This document shows positions 9,386-17,948 of a DNA stretch of 64,000 nt, piece after piece. The stretch spans positions 1,288,337-1,352,336 of the forward strand of contig NZ_LMUL01000014.1 in NCBI RefSeq assembly GCF_009765965.1, given 5' to 3'. This DNA comes from Caulobacter sp. S45. GTDB lineage: Bacteria > Pseudomonadota > Alphaproteobacteria > Caulobacterales > Caulobacteraceae. How positions within the stretch are numbered: the first letter of the stretch is position 1; every line of letters begins with the position of its first letter. The notes beneath the pieces were generated by a model, which worked only from the letters and a program-made list of their open reading frames with translations, ran no database searches and had not been told where the DNA came from. A program made the translations under genes and the position numbers.

Positions 9386-9789
9386 TTGGATTGGCCTGGG
9401 CTTACAGCCTACCTCTCAGGCCTGTTCAAGGGCTTTGGCCGCGGCGGGGTGTGGGGCGGGACCTACGGCGTCGGCGTCTCGACGGCCGTGCTCTCGTCGA
9501 TCATGAACAACATGCCGACCGTGCTGATCGGCGCGCTCGCCATCCAAGGCGCGCACGTCGCCCCCGCCGCGCGGGAGGCCATGGTCTACGCCAACGTCAT
9601 CGGCTGCGACCTCGGGCCGAAGTTTACGCCGATCGGCTCGTTGGCGACATTGCTGTGGCTCCACGTCCTGGCCCAGAAGGCGTCCGGGTCGGGTGGGGCT
9701 ACTACTTCCGGGTGGGCGTGCTTCTCACCACGCCCATCCACCTCATCACCCTCGGCGCGCTTGCGGTCCGCCTCAGCCTTCCTCACTGA
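9386..9789 (+). pseudogene. arsB: arsB remnant (arsenite efflux pump, C-terminal part, frameshifted)
   Basis: Translation gives the highly conserved end of Ars[50 protein letters not shown] and [11 protein letters not shown] one-base deletion near 9680 then moves the rest ([18 protein letters not shown]...) to another frame. The first two thirds of the protein are absent. The fragment lies just past traG at the cargo boundary, so it is probably the leftover of an older arsenic cassette cut off by insertion or deletion. Confidence 0.85.
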
Positions 9790-9802
9790 CTTCGGAGCCA
9801 CC

Positions 9803-10216
9803 ATGTCCAACGACGCTTTCCCGTGGTGATCCACCACAACCCCGGACTGCGGCACCTCGCGCAACGTCGTCGCCATGGTGGAGGCGGCGGGCTACAAGCC
9901 CACGATCATCGAGTACCTGCAAACCGGGTGGACGATCCCGTAGATCGAAGACCTGATGGCGGTGATGAACGCCACACCCCGCGACCTGCTCCGCGAGAAA
10001 GGCACGTCAGCGAAGGCGCTGGGCTTGTTGGACGCCGACGCAACCGCGGACGTGATCCTGCGCGAGATGATGGCGCATCCAATCCTCGTGAACCGACCGA
10101 TCGTGGCGACTCCCAAGGGCGTGAAACTCTGCCGGCCATCCGAAACGGTGTTGGAACTGCTCGACAAACAGCCTGCATCGTTCACCAAGAAGGATGGCGA
10201 GATCGTGCTTCCCTAG
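9803..10216 (+). pseudogene. arsC: arsC remnant (glutaredoxin-type arsenate reductase)
   Basis: The sequence reads as ArsC: HHNPDCGTSRNVVAMVEAAG (active-site Cys region), IIEYLQTGW, then LMAVMNATPRDLLREKG and NRPIVATPKGVKLCRPSE at the C-terminus. Three lesions are visible. A one-base loss near 9824 and a one-base gain near 9844 throw the active-site segment out of frame, and an in-frame TAG lies at 9941-9943. The reductase cannot be made. Together with the arsB remnant it is a dead arsBC cassette. Confidence 0.88.
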
Positions 10217-10257
10217 AGAGCGCGTCCTCGACAACCGACAGCTAGGGGCCATAAACC

Positions 10258-10821
10258 ATGAGCGCTCTGCCGGCGTCGCGTCCAAGCTTGGTCCGCTTGG
10301 CCGACGTCTTCGTACGGTACGGCAACATCACCTTGGGTGGGGGCAGCGCCACCATCACGGTCTTGCGCCGTGAGATTCTCGAGCGCCGTAGGTGGATTGG
10401 CGAAGACGACTTCACCGTTTGCTTCGCCTTGGCTCGGCTGACGCCAGGCACCAACCTGCTCGCCTTCTGCACAGGCATCGGCTGGATCACCCGAGGCCTT
10501 CCCGGCGCCATTGTGGCGCTTCTGGCAGGCTCGATCCCCTGCGCAACCATGGTGGTGCTGGCGACCGCGCTCTTCAGCCTGTGGCAGCATGTGGGCTGGG
10601 CCCAAGCCGCGATCCACGGCGCCGTGGCGGGCGCGGTCGCCGTCACCGTGAAAACCTGTTGGACGATCGCCCACCCCTACGTCCGACCGGGAGCCCGGCT
10701 GCGGGTGGCGGTCATCGCCGGCGCAGCCTTCTTGCTTAATGTGCTCGTCGGGCTCTCGCCAATCGAGGTCCTGCTCCTGGCCGTCGCCGTCGGCATCTTT
10801 CTCCCCACGGCGCGCGCATGA
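10258..10821 (+). CDS. Chromate transporter, short-chain subunit 1
   Basis: 187 residues with the CHR-domain signature: N-terminal LGGGSATITVLRREI, TPGTNLLAFCTGIGW, then five to six hydrophobic segments. Short-chain CHR proteins hold one CHR domain and occur as adjacent pairs that together replace one long ChrA antiporter exporting chromate. The stop overlaps the next gene's start (ATGA). Resistance to chromate is inferred from the family; some CHR pairs have other anion substrates or none proven. Confidence 0.82.
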   Translation: MSALPASRPSLVRLADVFVRYGNITLGGGSATITVLRREILERRRWIGEDDFTVCFALARLTPGTNLLAFCTGIGWITRGLPGAIVALLAGSIPCATMVVLATALFSLWQHVGWAQAAIHGAVAGAVAVTVKTCWTIAHPYVRPGARLRVAVIAGAAFLLNVLVGLSPIEVLLLAVAVGIFLPTARA

Positions 10822-11354
10822 GCTTCATCGAGCTCTACCTGATCCTGCTCAAGGGCACCGCCACCGCCTTCGCGGGCCTCGCCTCCTTGCCGGTGATTCA
10901 GGACGCTCTAGTCACCCATCGGCACATCCTCACGGCTGAGCAGCTTAACGAAGCCGTGGTGATCACCCGTAGCACTCCTGGACCGGTCGGGCTTTGGGTG
11001 GTGAGCGCCGGCTATTTCGCGGCGGGCGTGCCTGGGGCGATCGCTGGATGGCTGGCGATGATCACGCCGGCATTGCTGATTATCCCAACCGTCCACTTCG
11101 CTGGCGAGCGGATCGAGCATCCGCGCGTGCGATCGGTGTTGCAGACGGTCGTGATCGCCAGCGCGGGTCTGTTGCTGGCTGCCGCCATACCGCTCGGCCG
11201 CGAGGCGCTCACTGACCCGGCTACGATCATCATCGCTATCGCGGCCTTGGTGCTGCTGCTCACCACCAAGGTCGAGGTCGCCTGGGTCATCCTCGGTGCG
11301 GCTGTCATCGCCACGGCCGCGGATGCAGCCGGCCTGGTCCACCATCTGACCTGA
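10818..11354 (+). CDS. Chromate transporter, short-chain subunit 2
   Basis: 178 residues, the second CHR half: LILLKGTATAFAGLASLPVI, TRSTPGPVGLWVVSAGYFAAG and a hydrophobic C-terminus. It is translationally coupled to the preceding CHR gene and probably forms a heterodimer with it in the inner membrane. Both genes are intact, unlike the arsenic genes directly upstream, so selection may be keeping this pair. Confidence 0.82.
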   Translation: MSFIELYLILLKGTATAFAGLASLPVIQDALVTHRHILTAEQLNEAVVITRSTPGPVGLWVVSAGYFAAGVPGAIAGWLAMITPALLIIPTVHFAGERIEHPRVRSVLQTVVIASAGLLLAAAIPLGREALTDPATIIIAIAALVLLLTTKVEVAWVILGAAVIATAADAAGLVHHLT

Positions 11355-11765
11355 ACGGCCCGCATCAGGACGCGCGACTATGCCGAGCGCGCACCGAGAA
11401 CCTACCGGAAATCCCGGGGCTTAATCGGGTGACGATCTGAAGGGGCCGTCTCCGCCGGAGGAGACTCGAGAGGACCTTTTTGCGATCTGAGCGTTGCTAT
11501 GGGTTGAAAACGAACTGATTCGCAGCGACCGCCGCGCCGAGAGCGCCCTTGACTGAGTCTGACCGCCGACGTCCTGAACCCGATTTTCAGCCTACGCCAC
11601 GGACCGACCCGGCGGTTGATGAAGCTCCAGACTTGGACGCCGCCCACCGAGGCATCGCCGAGCTTATCAAGCCTCGGCGTCTTTCAGACCCAATCTGGGC
11701 CCCCCAACCGTGGCGTGGCGCGGAGCCAATGCCTAGGGAGCAGCTTTGCAACTGAGTGCATAGCG
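11355..11765. other. Gap between the chromate pair and a receiver gene
   Basis: 411 bases. Short open frames on both strands show no family resemblance. It may contain the promoter of the downstream receiver gene. Nothing firm is seen. Confidence 0.35.
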
Positions 11766-12140
11766 TTGGCCTCGATCCTTTTGGTTGATGATGACGAAGT
11801 CTTCCGCTGCGTGACTGCCCGTATGTTGAGGAGCGCGGGGCATACGGTCAAAGAGGCCTGTGACGGCATCCAAGCCCTTCAGGCATTGGAGCCAGCACCA
11901 CCCAACATCGTGGTCACCGACGTTCTCATGCCCAAATGCGATGGGATTGAGCTGATTTCTCATCTGAAGAAGAGCTATCCTGATGTCCGAATTTTAGCGC
12001 TTTCCGCCAAAGAGAGCCTCGGGTCGCTCGGGCTGCTAAACCTTGCGCGGGTCGTCGGCGCCGACGCCACGTTGGCTAAGTCTACAGTCTCGGATCGTCT
12101 GCTTTCAGAGGTGGAGGCGCTTGCATCAAGGCTCCTGTGA
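11766..12140 (+). CDS. Stand-alone response-regulator receiver domain
   Basis: About 124 residues if started at the TTG giving LASILLVDDDEVFR; there is no ATG nearby and the frame is open to 11616, so the start is uncertain. Receiver landmarks are the acidic pair in LLVDDDE, the phospho-acceptor Asp in VVTDVLMP and a late Lys in ATLAKST. The usual Lys-Pro is Lys-Ser here. There is no output domain. The 3' end converges with the interrupted gene on the other strand. A kinase partner cannot be named. Confidence 0.75.
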   Translation: MASILLVDDDEVFRCVTARMLRSAGHTVKEACDGIQALQALEPAPPNIVVTDVLMPKCDGIELISHLKKSYPDVRILALSAKESLGSLGLLNLARVVGADATLAKSTVSDRLLSEVEALASRLL

Positions 12141-12239
12141 GGTCGCGCCTTCGTTCAGCGGGTATTTATGGATCAGTTCGGTCACGACCTCGAAATGCCG
12201 GATGGCGAGATGCTCGATAGCGATGCGCGCACCCCCTAG

Positions 12240-13073
12240 GGTCAGGACTCGTTGATCACAGCCAGAAGATGACGGTGGCAGCGAGAGCGATGGCGGAGAA
12301 GAAGGCGGTTGGGCATCGATCGTAGCGCGTGGCGACGCGGCGCCAGTCCTTCAGGCGGCCGAACATGATCTCGATGCGGTTGCGGCGCCTGTAGCGGCGT
12401 TTGTCGTATTTGATGGGCTCTGTGCGCGACTTCCGGCCTGGGATGCAGGGCTTGATGCCCTTTTCCTCCAGGGCTTCCCTGAACCAGTCGGCGTCATATC
12501 CGCGGTCGGCGAGCAGCCATTGCGCCTTGGGCAGTTCGTCGAGCAGGGCCGCCGCGCCAATATAGTCGCTGATCTGGCCGGCGGTCATGAAGAAGCTGAG
12601 CGGTCGACCGTTGGCATCGGTGACGGCGTGGAGCTTGGTGTTCATACCTCCCTTGGTGCGGCCGATCAGGCGCCCGAGACCCCGTTTTTTACCCGCAGGC
12701 TTGATGCCGTGCGATGGGCCTTCAGGTAGGTCGCGTCGATCATGACGGTCTTGCGTTCGGCGCCGGCCGCGGCCAGCCCTTCCATCATCCGGGCAAAGAC
12801 GCCCATCGCGCCCCACCGCCTCCAGCGATTGTACAGCGTCTTGTGCGGCCCATAATCCTTCGGCGCGTCCCGCCAGCGCAGCCCGTTGCGATTGACGAAG
12901 ATGATCCCGCTCAACACCCGCCGATCATCCACCCGCGGCTTACCGTGGCTCTTCGGAAAATATGGCTCGAGCCGCGCCATCTGCTCGTCCGTCAGCCAGT
13001 ACAGGTCGCTCACATCCAGTCTCCTCGCGGAGCCTGAATCAGATCGCGCCTCTCATATCAATGGGTCCTGACC
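12240..13073 (-). mobile_element. IS5-family insertion sequence (IS427-like), 834 bp
   Basis: Terminal inverted repeats are GGTCAGGACTCGTTGAT at the left and GGTCAGGACCCATTGAT at the right when read inward (15 of 17 match). Both ends are flanked by CTAG (12236-12239 and 13074-13077), the expected target duplication for this group. One transposase gene in two overlapping frames fills the element. It is complete and looks recent: ends, duplication and frames are intact. It disrupts the small gene spanning 13305-12126. Confidence 0.93.
12256..13013 (-). CDS. IS5-family DDE transposase made by -1 frameshifting
   Basis: Frame A (13013-12666, MSDLYWLTDEQMARLEPYF...) carries the first catalytic Asp in MIDATYLKAH. 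Frame B (to 12256) carries the second Asp in LADRGYDADW and the Glu in RNRIEIMFGRLKDWRR. The frames are joined at a canonical slippery heptamer, A-AAA-AAC (minus strand, 12690-12684), read in frame A as GTA-AAA-AAC. A -1 slip gives the DDE fusion of about 250 residues. The overlap is a programmed feature of this IS group, not decay. Confidence 0.9.
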
Positions 13074-13305
13074 CTAGTAATTGCTCTTGAGTATAGCCTG
13101 AGAAGCGCTTGTCTTCCGTTGTTCGCACGGCCACCACTAGCATGATTATAAATTTATCGGCGTCTCCGCCACAAGCTTCGCGAGAGATGCTGTGTACATC
13201 CAGAATAGGCCGTAAAAGCTCATGCGCGATCACAGGATAATTCTCGGCCACTAGGGCCGTCAGGGCCCGCCTTGTTAGAGGCGCTCCGCTTGAATCGGCT
13301 CGCAT

Positions 13306-13690
13306 TCATAGGCCCTCCGCACGCATATGAGAGCCCAAATCGGTGGCGTCGCAAGCGTCTATCTCGGTCGAGGCATCGTCGACTTTTCCGAAATTCGCCC
13401 CGAGAGGCTCAGAGCCGCCCTCTTGAATGTCGGCATGACCCTGACGACCCCCGGGCTTGGAAACACTCCGGGCCTTGCTTTCAAATCCAACCTGGCGCCG
13501 TCCCCGCGTCGCCGCTGGCGAAAATCGGATCGCGCGCTGACTCGGGCCTCTGTCGGGGCGGATGGCGTTCCCAAATGGCTTTCCGATTTGGCGGCAAGAA
13601 CCGGAGTTTACGCCCGTCCGGCGGTCCCTATCCCTCGGCGTAGGTCGTCGAGACCGTCGGCGACCGTCCAACAGGATCAAGAGGCCCTCC
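13306..13690. other. Gap before the SnoaL-like gene
   Basis: 385 bases. Overlapping frames exist on both strands but none has the composition or motifs of a real protein. The end of the region should carry the promoter and ribosome site (GAGGCC just before 13691) of the SnoaL-like gene and, on the other strand, the promoter of the IS-interrupted gene. Confidence 0.35.
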
Positions 13691-14140
13691 ATGAGCTTGC
13701 AAGACGACAACAAGGCCATCGTCGGCCGTTGGTTCACTGACTTCTGGGGTGAGACCTGCGACCTATCCGTGGTCGACGAGATCGCCGCGCCGGATATGCT
13801 GCTGAAGTACTCGTTGCACGAACCCCGCCGCGGCCACGACGACATCAAGGCCTTCATGACCGACTTCCGCGCAGCGTTCCCCGACCTGCAGTTCGACGGC
13901 ACGGCCGACCTCATCGCCGAGGGCGACTATGTGGTCGGCCAGTGGGAAGGCGGCGGCACGCACAGCGGGCCGGCGTTCAGCGACTTCCTGGTCGGCGGCC
14001 TGCCCGCCGCTACGGGCCGGAAGATGCACTTCACCGGGACCACCGTCCTGCGCCTGAAGGCTGGCAAGATCGTCGAGGAGATCGGCCTCGATGATGGCGT
14101 GACCGCCTTGACCCAGCTCGGCTTGATCCGCGCGAACTGA
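13691..14140 (+). CDS. SnoaL-like / ester cyclase family protein
   Basis: 149 residues of the NTF2-like SnoaL fold: VGRWFTDFWGE at the N-terminus, the HEPRRGHDDIKAFMTDFRAAFPDLQF core, GDYVVGQWEGGGTHSGPAF and a C-terminal GRKMHFTGTTVLRLKAGKIVEE. Such proteins range from polyketide cyclases to small isomerase- or lyase-like enzymes of unknown substrate; no pathway genes are next to it. The start is the ATG after a Shine-Dalgarno-like GAGGCC. A strong hairpin follows the stop. Confidence 0.8.
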   Translation: MSLQDDNKAIVGRWFTDFWGETCDLSVVDEIAAPDMLLKYSLHEPRRGHDDIKAFMTDFRAAFPDLQFDGTADLIAEGDYVVGQWEGGGTHSGPAFSDFLVGGLPAATGRKMHFTGTTVLRLKAGKIVEEIGLDDGVTALTQLGLIRAN

Positions 14141-14147
14141 CGACGGG

Positions 14148-14174
14148 GGCCGCCGCTGGAGTCCAGCGGCGGCC
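14148..14174 (+). terminator. Hairpin terminator after the SnoaL-like gene
   Basis: A perfect 13-bp inverted repeat (GGCCGCCGCTGGA, one base, TCCAGCGGCGGCC) starts eight bases after the stop codon. No T-run follows, so it may act as an RNA-stabilising hairpin or a rho-assisted terminator. Confidence 0.6.
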
Positions 14175-14207
14175 AAGCCCGCACGCAGCTTGCCAACTCC
14201 ACCGAGA

Positions 14208-14330
14208 GCGGACGCTTACGTCTGGGCCATGATGTGGCACGAACGGAGCGGCGCGCAGATCGAACATTCGAAGGCCCTGTTCGCGTGGAAGGCCCGCATC
14301 GACGAACGGCCTTCGGTGCGGTCGACGAGG
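14208..14330 (+). pseudogene. Possible glutathione S-transferase C-terminal remnant
   Basis: A 41-codon stretch reads ADAYVWAMMWHERSGAQIE then KALFAWKARIDERPSVRST. This resembles the end of GST C-terminal domains (AYxWxMxRW..., then PxLxAxxxRIxxRPSVR). There is no N-terminal thioredoxin-like part, so if real it is a small leftover of a lost gene. The resemblance is by eye only. Confidence 0.4.
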
Positions 14331-14490
14331 CCGCTCTGGTCGCCGCCCACCGATCTCTCGCGGCCTAGCTTCTCCGCCGACCATTCTTGCCGCTCTGAAT
14401 CCCCGACCGCTCGGTCGGGAATGGCTCTGAGCTAGGCGACAGTCCCGCTGGACCGACGGGGCCTTCGCCCGTCTTGAGCGTTACCAGGAG

Positions 14491-15110
14491 ATGCCCAAGC
14501 CGACAGCGTCTTCGTCCCATTCGCTCGCCACAAGCCTGGAGCCGTTTCTGGGATTGAGGCAGGCGGAGCTGACCCTTGGCGACATGTTGGGGCGCATTGA
14601 AAGCGGGGATGGGCCCGGCCCGGTCCTTTTCATGCTGACCTTGCCGGTCCTGCTACCCCTCCCGCCAGGGGTTTCTATGGTTCTGGCCCTGCCCCTGCTC
14701 TTGGTCACCCCCAGATCATCATCGGACGGCGAGAAATTTGGCTGCCAGAAAACCTGTCGCGTCGCACGATCAAACGCGAGCCTTTGACCAAGCTGATCAA
14801 GCGGGTCCTGCCGCCCCTCGAACGTTTGGAGAAAGTCGTGCGCCCGCGGCTACAGTTTCTCACCGGCCGCGCGGGCGGCGCGGTGGTCGGCGTCGCGTGT
14901 ACACTGCTGGCTGTCGTGCTGGTGCTTCCCATTCCTTTCGCCAACCTCGTGCCGGCGCTCGCGCTGGGCGCGTTCTCGATCGGCTTGACCCGGAAAGACG
15001 GTTTGTTCGTGCTGGCGGGCTATGGCCTCATCGCGGTCGCCGTCGGCGTGATCATCCTCGGGGTTCACGGCTTCAGTCTCGGCTGGAGCCACCTCCGACA
15101 CCTCCTTTAG
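14491..15110 (+). pseudogene. exoD: exoD (exopolysaccharide synthesis ExoD family), frameshifted
   Basis: The first frame (14491-14710) encodes LTLGDMLGRIESGDGPG...FMLTLPVLLPLPPGVSM, the start of ExoD. The continuation (RREIWLPENLSRRTIKREPL, then KLIKRVLPPLERLEKVVRPR and the hydrophobic C-terminus to 15110) is in another frame. The switch is at a run of five C at 14708-14712, where six would restore one ORF of about 206 residues. ExoD proteins are membrane proteins linked to exopolysaccharide and alkali tolerance. A sequencing error is possible at this run. Confidence 0.82.
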
Positions 15111-15201
15111 GCCGCGAGGATCCCATCACGGTTTTGCTGGATGAGGGACGGAGCGCCATAGGCGGCGCGTTGTCAGTCGAGGGGACTTAGGGAGGCGCGT
15201 G

Positions 15202-15369
15202 ATGTCCAAAGCGATTCCGGGTGTCGTGGTGCTCCTAGGCGTCGGCATCGGCTTGGTTGTCGGCTCGTATTTCGGGCGGATCGCGCTCGGCGCCGCTATA
15301 GGCGCGGCCATCGGCTTTTCCGTCGGCCTCGCGCTGCTGATCAGAGTGCGAAAGAACCCTGACGCCTAG
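15202..15369 (+). CDS. Small glycine-zipper membrane protein (55 aa)
   Basis: The ATG follows GGGAGG at good spacing. The 55 residues (MSKAIPGVVVLLGVGIGLV...) form two hydrophobic segments rich in small residues (GVGIGLVVGSYFG, then IGAAIGFSVGLALLIRV) with a basic tail RKNPDA. It looks like a two-helix membrane peptide; its function is unknown. It follows the broken exoD gene in the same direction, 91 bases downstream. Confidence 0.6.
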   Translation: MSKAIPGVVVLLGVGIGLVVGSYFGRIALGAAIGAAIGFSVGLALLIRVRKNPDA

Positions 15370-15438
15370 GTGTCCTGCCTGCGGCTCACAAAACGTCAAA
15401 CTGAAATATGGCCCGCACCGAGCGCGGCCTGCCCGCCA

Positions 15439-16127
15439 TCAGCTCGGCGGCTTGGCCGACTGTACGCTCATCCACCGGACAGTCGCCGCCAGGGCTGCGG
15501 CCAGCACCTCGGGATCCTTGCGGCCGGTTCGCGCCGGGACATGAAAGGCGTGATCCGCCTCGGCGATCAACTCCAGCGTCGCGTGGCCCTTCAAGCCGGC
15601 GACCGTCTGTTGCAGTAGATCGAGCTCAGCGGGAGCATCCTTCGATCCCTGCAGAAAAAGCATGGGAATGGCGACGCTAAAGAGATGCTCCGCCCGGACC
15701 ACCGAGGGCTTGCCGGCCGGGTGTAGAGGGAAGGCAAAAAAGACCAGGCCTCTGACGCCGGGCAGCGGTTCGAGCGCTTGAGCCTGCGAGGTCATCCGGC
15801 CGCCAAACGAGCGTCCGCCCGCAAACAGCGGCAGGCCGTTCGCCCGTTCCCGCGCCGCGGCGACGGCTGCCCGAACCGCGGCATGGGCGACCGGAGGACG
15901 GTCTGGACGCTTGGCGCCCTTTTCCATGTAAGGAAATTGGTAGCGGAGCGTCGCGACCCCGAGCCCCCCCCCAGCCCGTCGGCGATCGCGGTCATGGATC
16001 GATGCGTCATCCCGGCGCCCGCGCCGTGGGCTAGCGCCAGGCAGGCCAGAGATTGCGCCGGCGACTGCCAGAGGCCCGACACCTCGCCTACGCCGGGAAC
16101 CTCGATCTTCAGGGCTGTCGCTGGCAT
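15439..16127 (-). pseudogene. Alpha/beta-hydrolase (KANL3/Tex30-like), frameshifted at a G9 run
   Basis: The N-terminal frame from 16127 (MPATALKIEVPGVGEVSG...LACLALAHGAGAGMTHRSM) and the C-terminal frame (LPLFAGGRSFGGRMTSQAQ, VFFAFPLHPAGKPSVVR, FLQGSKDAPAEL, EADHAFHVP) together make one dienelactone-hydrolase-like enzyme. They are split at nine G on the minus strand (15964-15972); seven or ten G would join them through ADGLGGLGVATLRYQFPYM. The nucleophile elbow is GGRSFGG. This could be decay, a sequencing error or a slippage-prone contingency tract. Confidence 0.8.
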
Positions 16128-16298
16128 ATGGCTCTCCGCCCCCATTTCGACTGAGCGACTTCAGGCTTGGCCGATCTTAGGCGCGCGACCTTAGGCGGCA
16201 AAGGGGCTTGCAGGTCAGGCCGTTGCTTCCAGCCGTCACGGAAGCTTCACGCAACAGGTTTGGCGTGAGGGCTTTAGATCGAAGTACGGGAGCGTTCC

Positions 16299-17948
16299 AT
16301 GTCAGTCACCGCCGCTGAAAGCACGCCGAAGCCGTCCTCCAAGATCGAACTCGATCAGAAGCCGCATCCCGCCTTCACGATCGCCATCCCTGTTTTGATG
16401 GCCGCCGGGGTCGCCTACCTGATCTTCAGCATCATGGCCTCGATCTCGTCGGTGAACGAACCGGTGGCGCTCGGGGTGTTCGCGCTATTGGGATTAGCGC
16501 TCGTGATCGCGCTTGGCTTTGAGTTCGTGAATGGCTTTCACGACACGGCGAACGCCGTCGCCACCGTGATCTACACCCGCAGTCTCTCACCCGCCGTGGC
16601 CGTCGTCTGGTCCGGTTTCTTCAATTTCCTCGGCGTCGTCGTCTCAAGCGGCGCGGTGGCCTATTCGATCATCACCATCCTGCCCCTGGATGCGATCCTG
16701 AACGTCAGCTCGCCCGACGGCCACGTGATGATCATTTCGCTTCTGCTGGCCGCGGTGGTGTGGAACTTCGGCACCTGGTGGCTCGGCCTCCCCAACAGCT
16801 CCACCCACGCTCTCATAGGCTCGGTCCTCGGGGTGGCGATCGTGCATCAGCTGCTCGCGCCCGGCGGCAACGCCGCGTCCGGTGTTGAATGGAAGCAGGC
16901 GATCGACGTGCTGAAAGCCCTCCTCTTCAGCCCCCTGATCGGCTTTGTGCTCTCCGCCCTGGTGCTTTTGGGCATGAAGGCGATGATCCATGACAAGAAG
17001 CTCTATGAGGAGCCGGGAGATCAGCCGCCGCCGAAAGGCATTCGGTCATTGCTCATCTTCACGTGCACCGCGGTCAGTTATGCCCACGGCAACAACGACG
17101 GCCAGAAGGGCATGGGGCTTTTGATGCTGATCCTGATCGGCGCCGCGCCCACCGCCTTCGCCTTGAACCGGACCATGCCCGACAGCGCCACGCCGCAGTT
17201 CACGCAATCCACATCGGCCGCGCAGCAGGCGCTCAACCGCCCCATCGGCGCAACCCCGCAGTCCCCGCCGCCGCCCATGGCCATCGACGCTGCGAGGAAG
17301 ACCCTCTCCGAGGCGCTGAAGGCCCACAAGGTTGACGGGGCGCCGGTGCAGCAGGCCATCGCCGTCGTCGCCGGGGATATCTCCAAACGCGTTCAGGCCT
17401 ACGGCTCCATTCGCAAGACCCCGGCGGCCGAGACGCCGAACATGCGCAGCGACATGTACATGGTCGACGAGGCCATCGAGAAACTGACGGACGATTCCAA
17501 AAAGGCCAAGCAAGTCTATGGCGACGCTGGCGCAAAGGCCCTCACCGACTACCATAAGTCGCTAGATTATGCTGTGCGCTACATCCCCATCTGGGTGAAG
17601 GTCATCACCGCCCTCGCGCTGGGACTGGGAACGATGGTCGGCTGGAAGCGCATCGTCAAAACGGTCGGCGAGCGCATTGGCAAGCAGCACCTCACCTACG
17701 CCATAGGCGCGTCGGCGGAATTAGTCGCCGCGGCCACCATCCTGTTTCTTGGCATCAAGGGCGCCCCGGTCTCGACAACGCACATCCTCTCCAGTGGCGT
17801 CGCCGGCGGCATGGTCGCGAACGGCTCGGGATTGGACCGGCATACGGTGACGGCGATCGTTAGCGCTTGGATCCTCACCCTACCGGCGGCGATCACCATC
17901 GCCGGCCTGCTCTATTGGGCGCTCCATGTTACGTTCGTCCGCGGCTAG
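16299..17948 (+). CDS. pit: Pit-family inorganic phosphate transporter
   Basis: 549-residue inner-membrane protein. The PiT signature occurs twice, in GFEFVNGFHDTANAVATVIYTR near residue 72 and GAPVSTTHILSSGVAGGMV near 490, with FGTWWLGLPNSSTHALIGS and SYAHGNNDGQKGMG between. About 130 residues (roughly 290-420) separating the two transport halves are hydrophilic and form a large loop. Pit carriers move metal-phosphate with protons and are low-affinity phosphate uptake systems. The ATG follows GGGAGC. No PhoU-like or DUF47 partner is adjacent. Confidence 0.92.
   Translation: MSVTAAESTPKPSSKIELDQKPHPAFTIAIPVLMAAGVAYLIFSIMASISSVNEPVALGVFALLGLALVIALGFEFVNGFHDTANAVATVIYTRSLSPAVAVVWSGFFNFLGVVVSSGAVAYSIITILPLDAILNVSSPDGHVMIISLLLAAVVWNFGTWWLGLPNSSTHALIGSVLGVAIVHQLLAPGGNAASGVEWKQAIDVLKALLFSPLIGFVLSALVLLGMKAMIHDKKLYEEPGDQPPPKGIRSLLIFTCTAVSYAHGNNDGQKGMGLLMLILIGAAPTAFALNRTMPDSATPQFTQSTSAAQQALNRPIGATPQSPPPPMAIDAARKTLSEALKAHKVDGAPVQQAIAVVAGDISKRVQAYGSIRKTPAAETPNMRSDMYMVDEAIEKLTDDSKKAKQVYGDAGAKALTDYHKSLDYAVRYIPIWVKVITALALGLGTMVGWKRIVKTVGERIGKQHLTYAIGASAELVAAATILFLGIKGAPVSTTHILSSGVAGGMVANGSGLDRHTVTAIVSAWILTLPAAITIAGLLYWALHVTFVRG

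Larger units (their letters stand above)
12126..13305 (-). pseudogene. Small hypothetical gene interrupted by an IS5-family element
   Basis: The frame starting at 13305 (MRADSSGAPLTRRAL) reads into the IS at 13077. Removing the element and one CTAG copy lets it continue without a break: ...YTQEQLLGGARIAIEHLAIR, then HFEVVTELIHKYPLNEG, stopping at 12126. The intact ancestor would be about 120 residues. The part DKFIIMLVVAVRTTEDKRF suggests a helical regulatory protein, but I do not recognise the family. The IS is the only lesion seen. Confidence 0.75.

Noticed and set aside
12256-13013. Transposase frameshift as gene decay
   Set aside because: The A-AAA-AAC heptamer and two-frame layout are normal for this IS group, and both catalytic halves are intact.
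13306-13914. 202-codon minus-strand frame opposite the SnoaL-like gene
   Set aside because: Runs antisense through a clear SnoaL domain; its own sequence is low-complexity.
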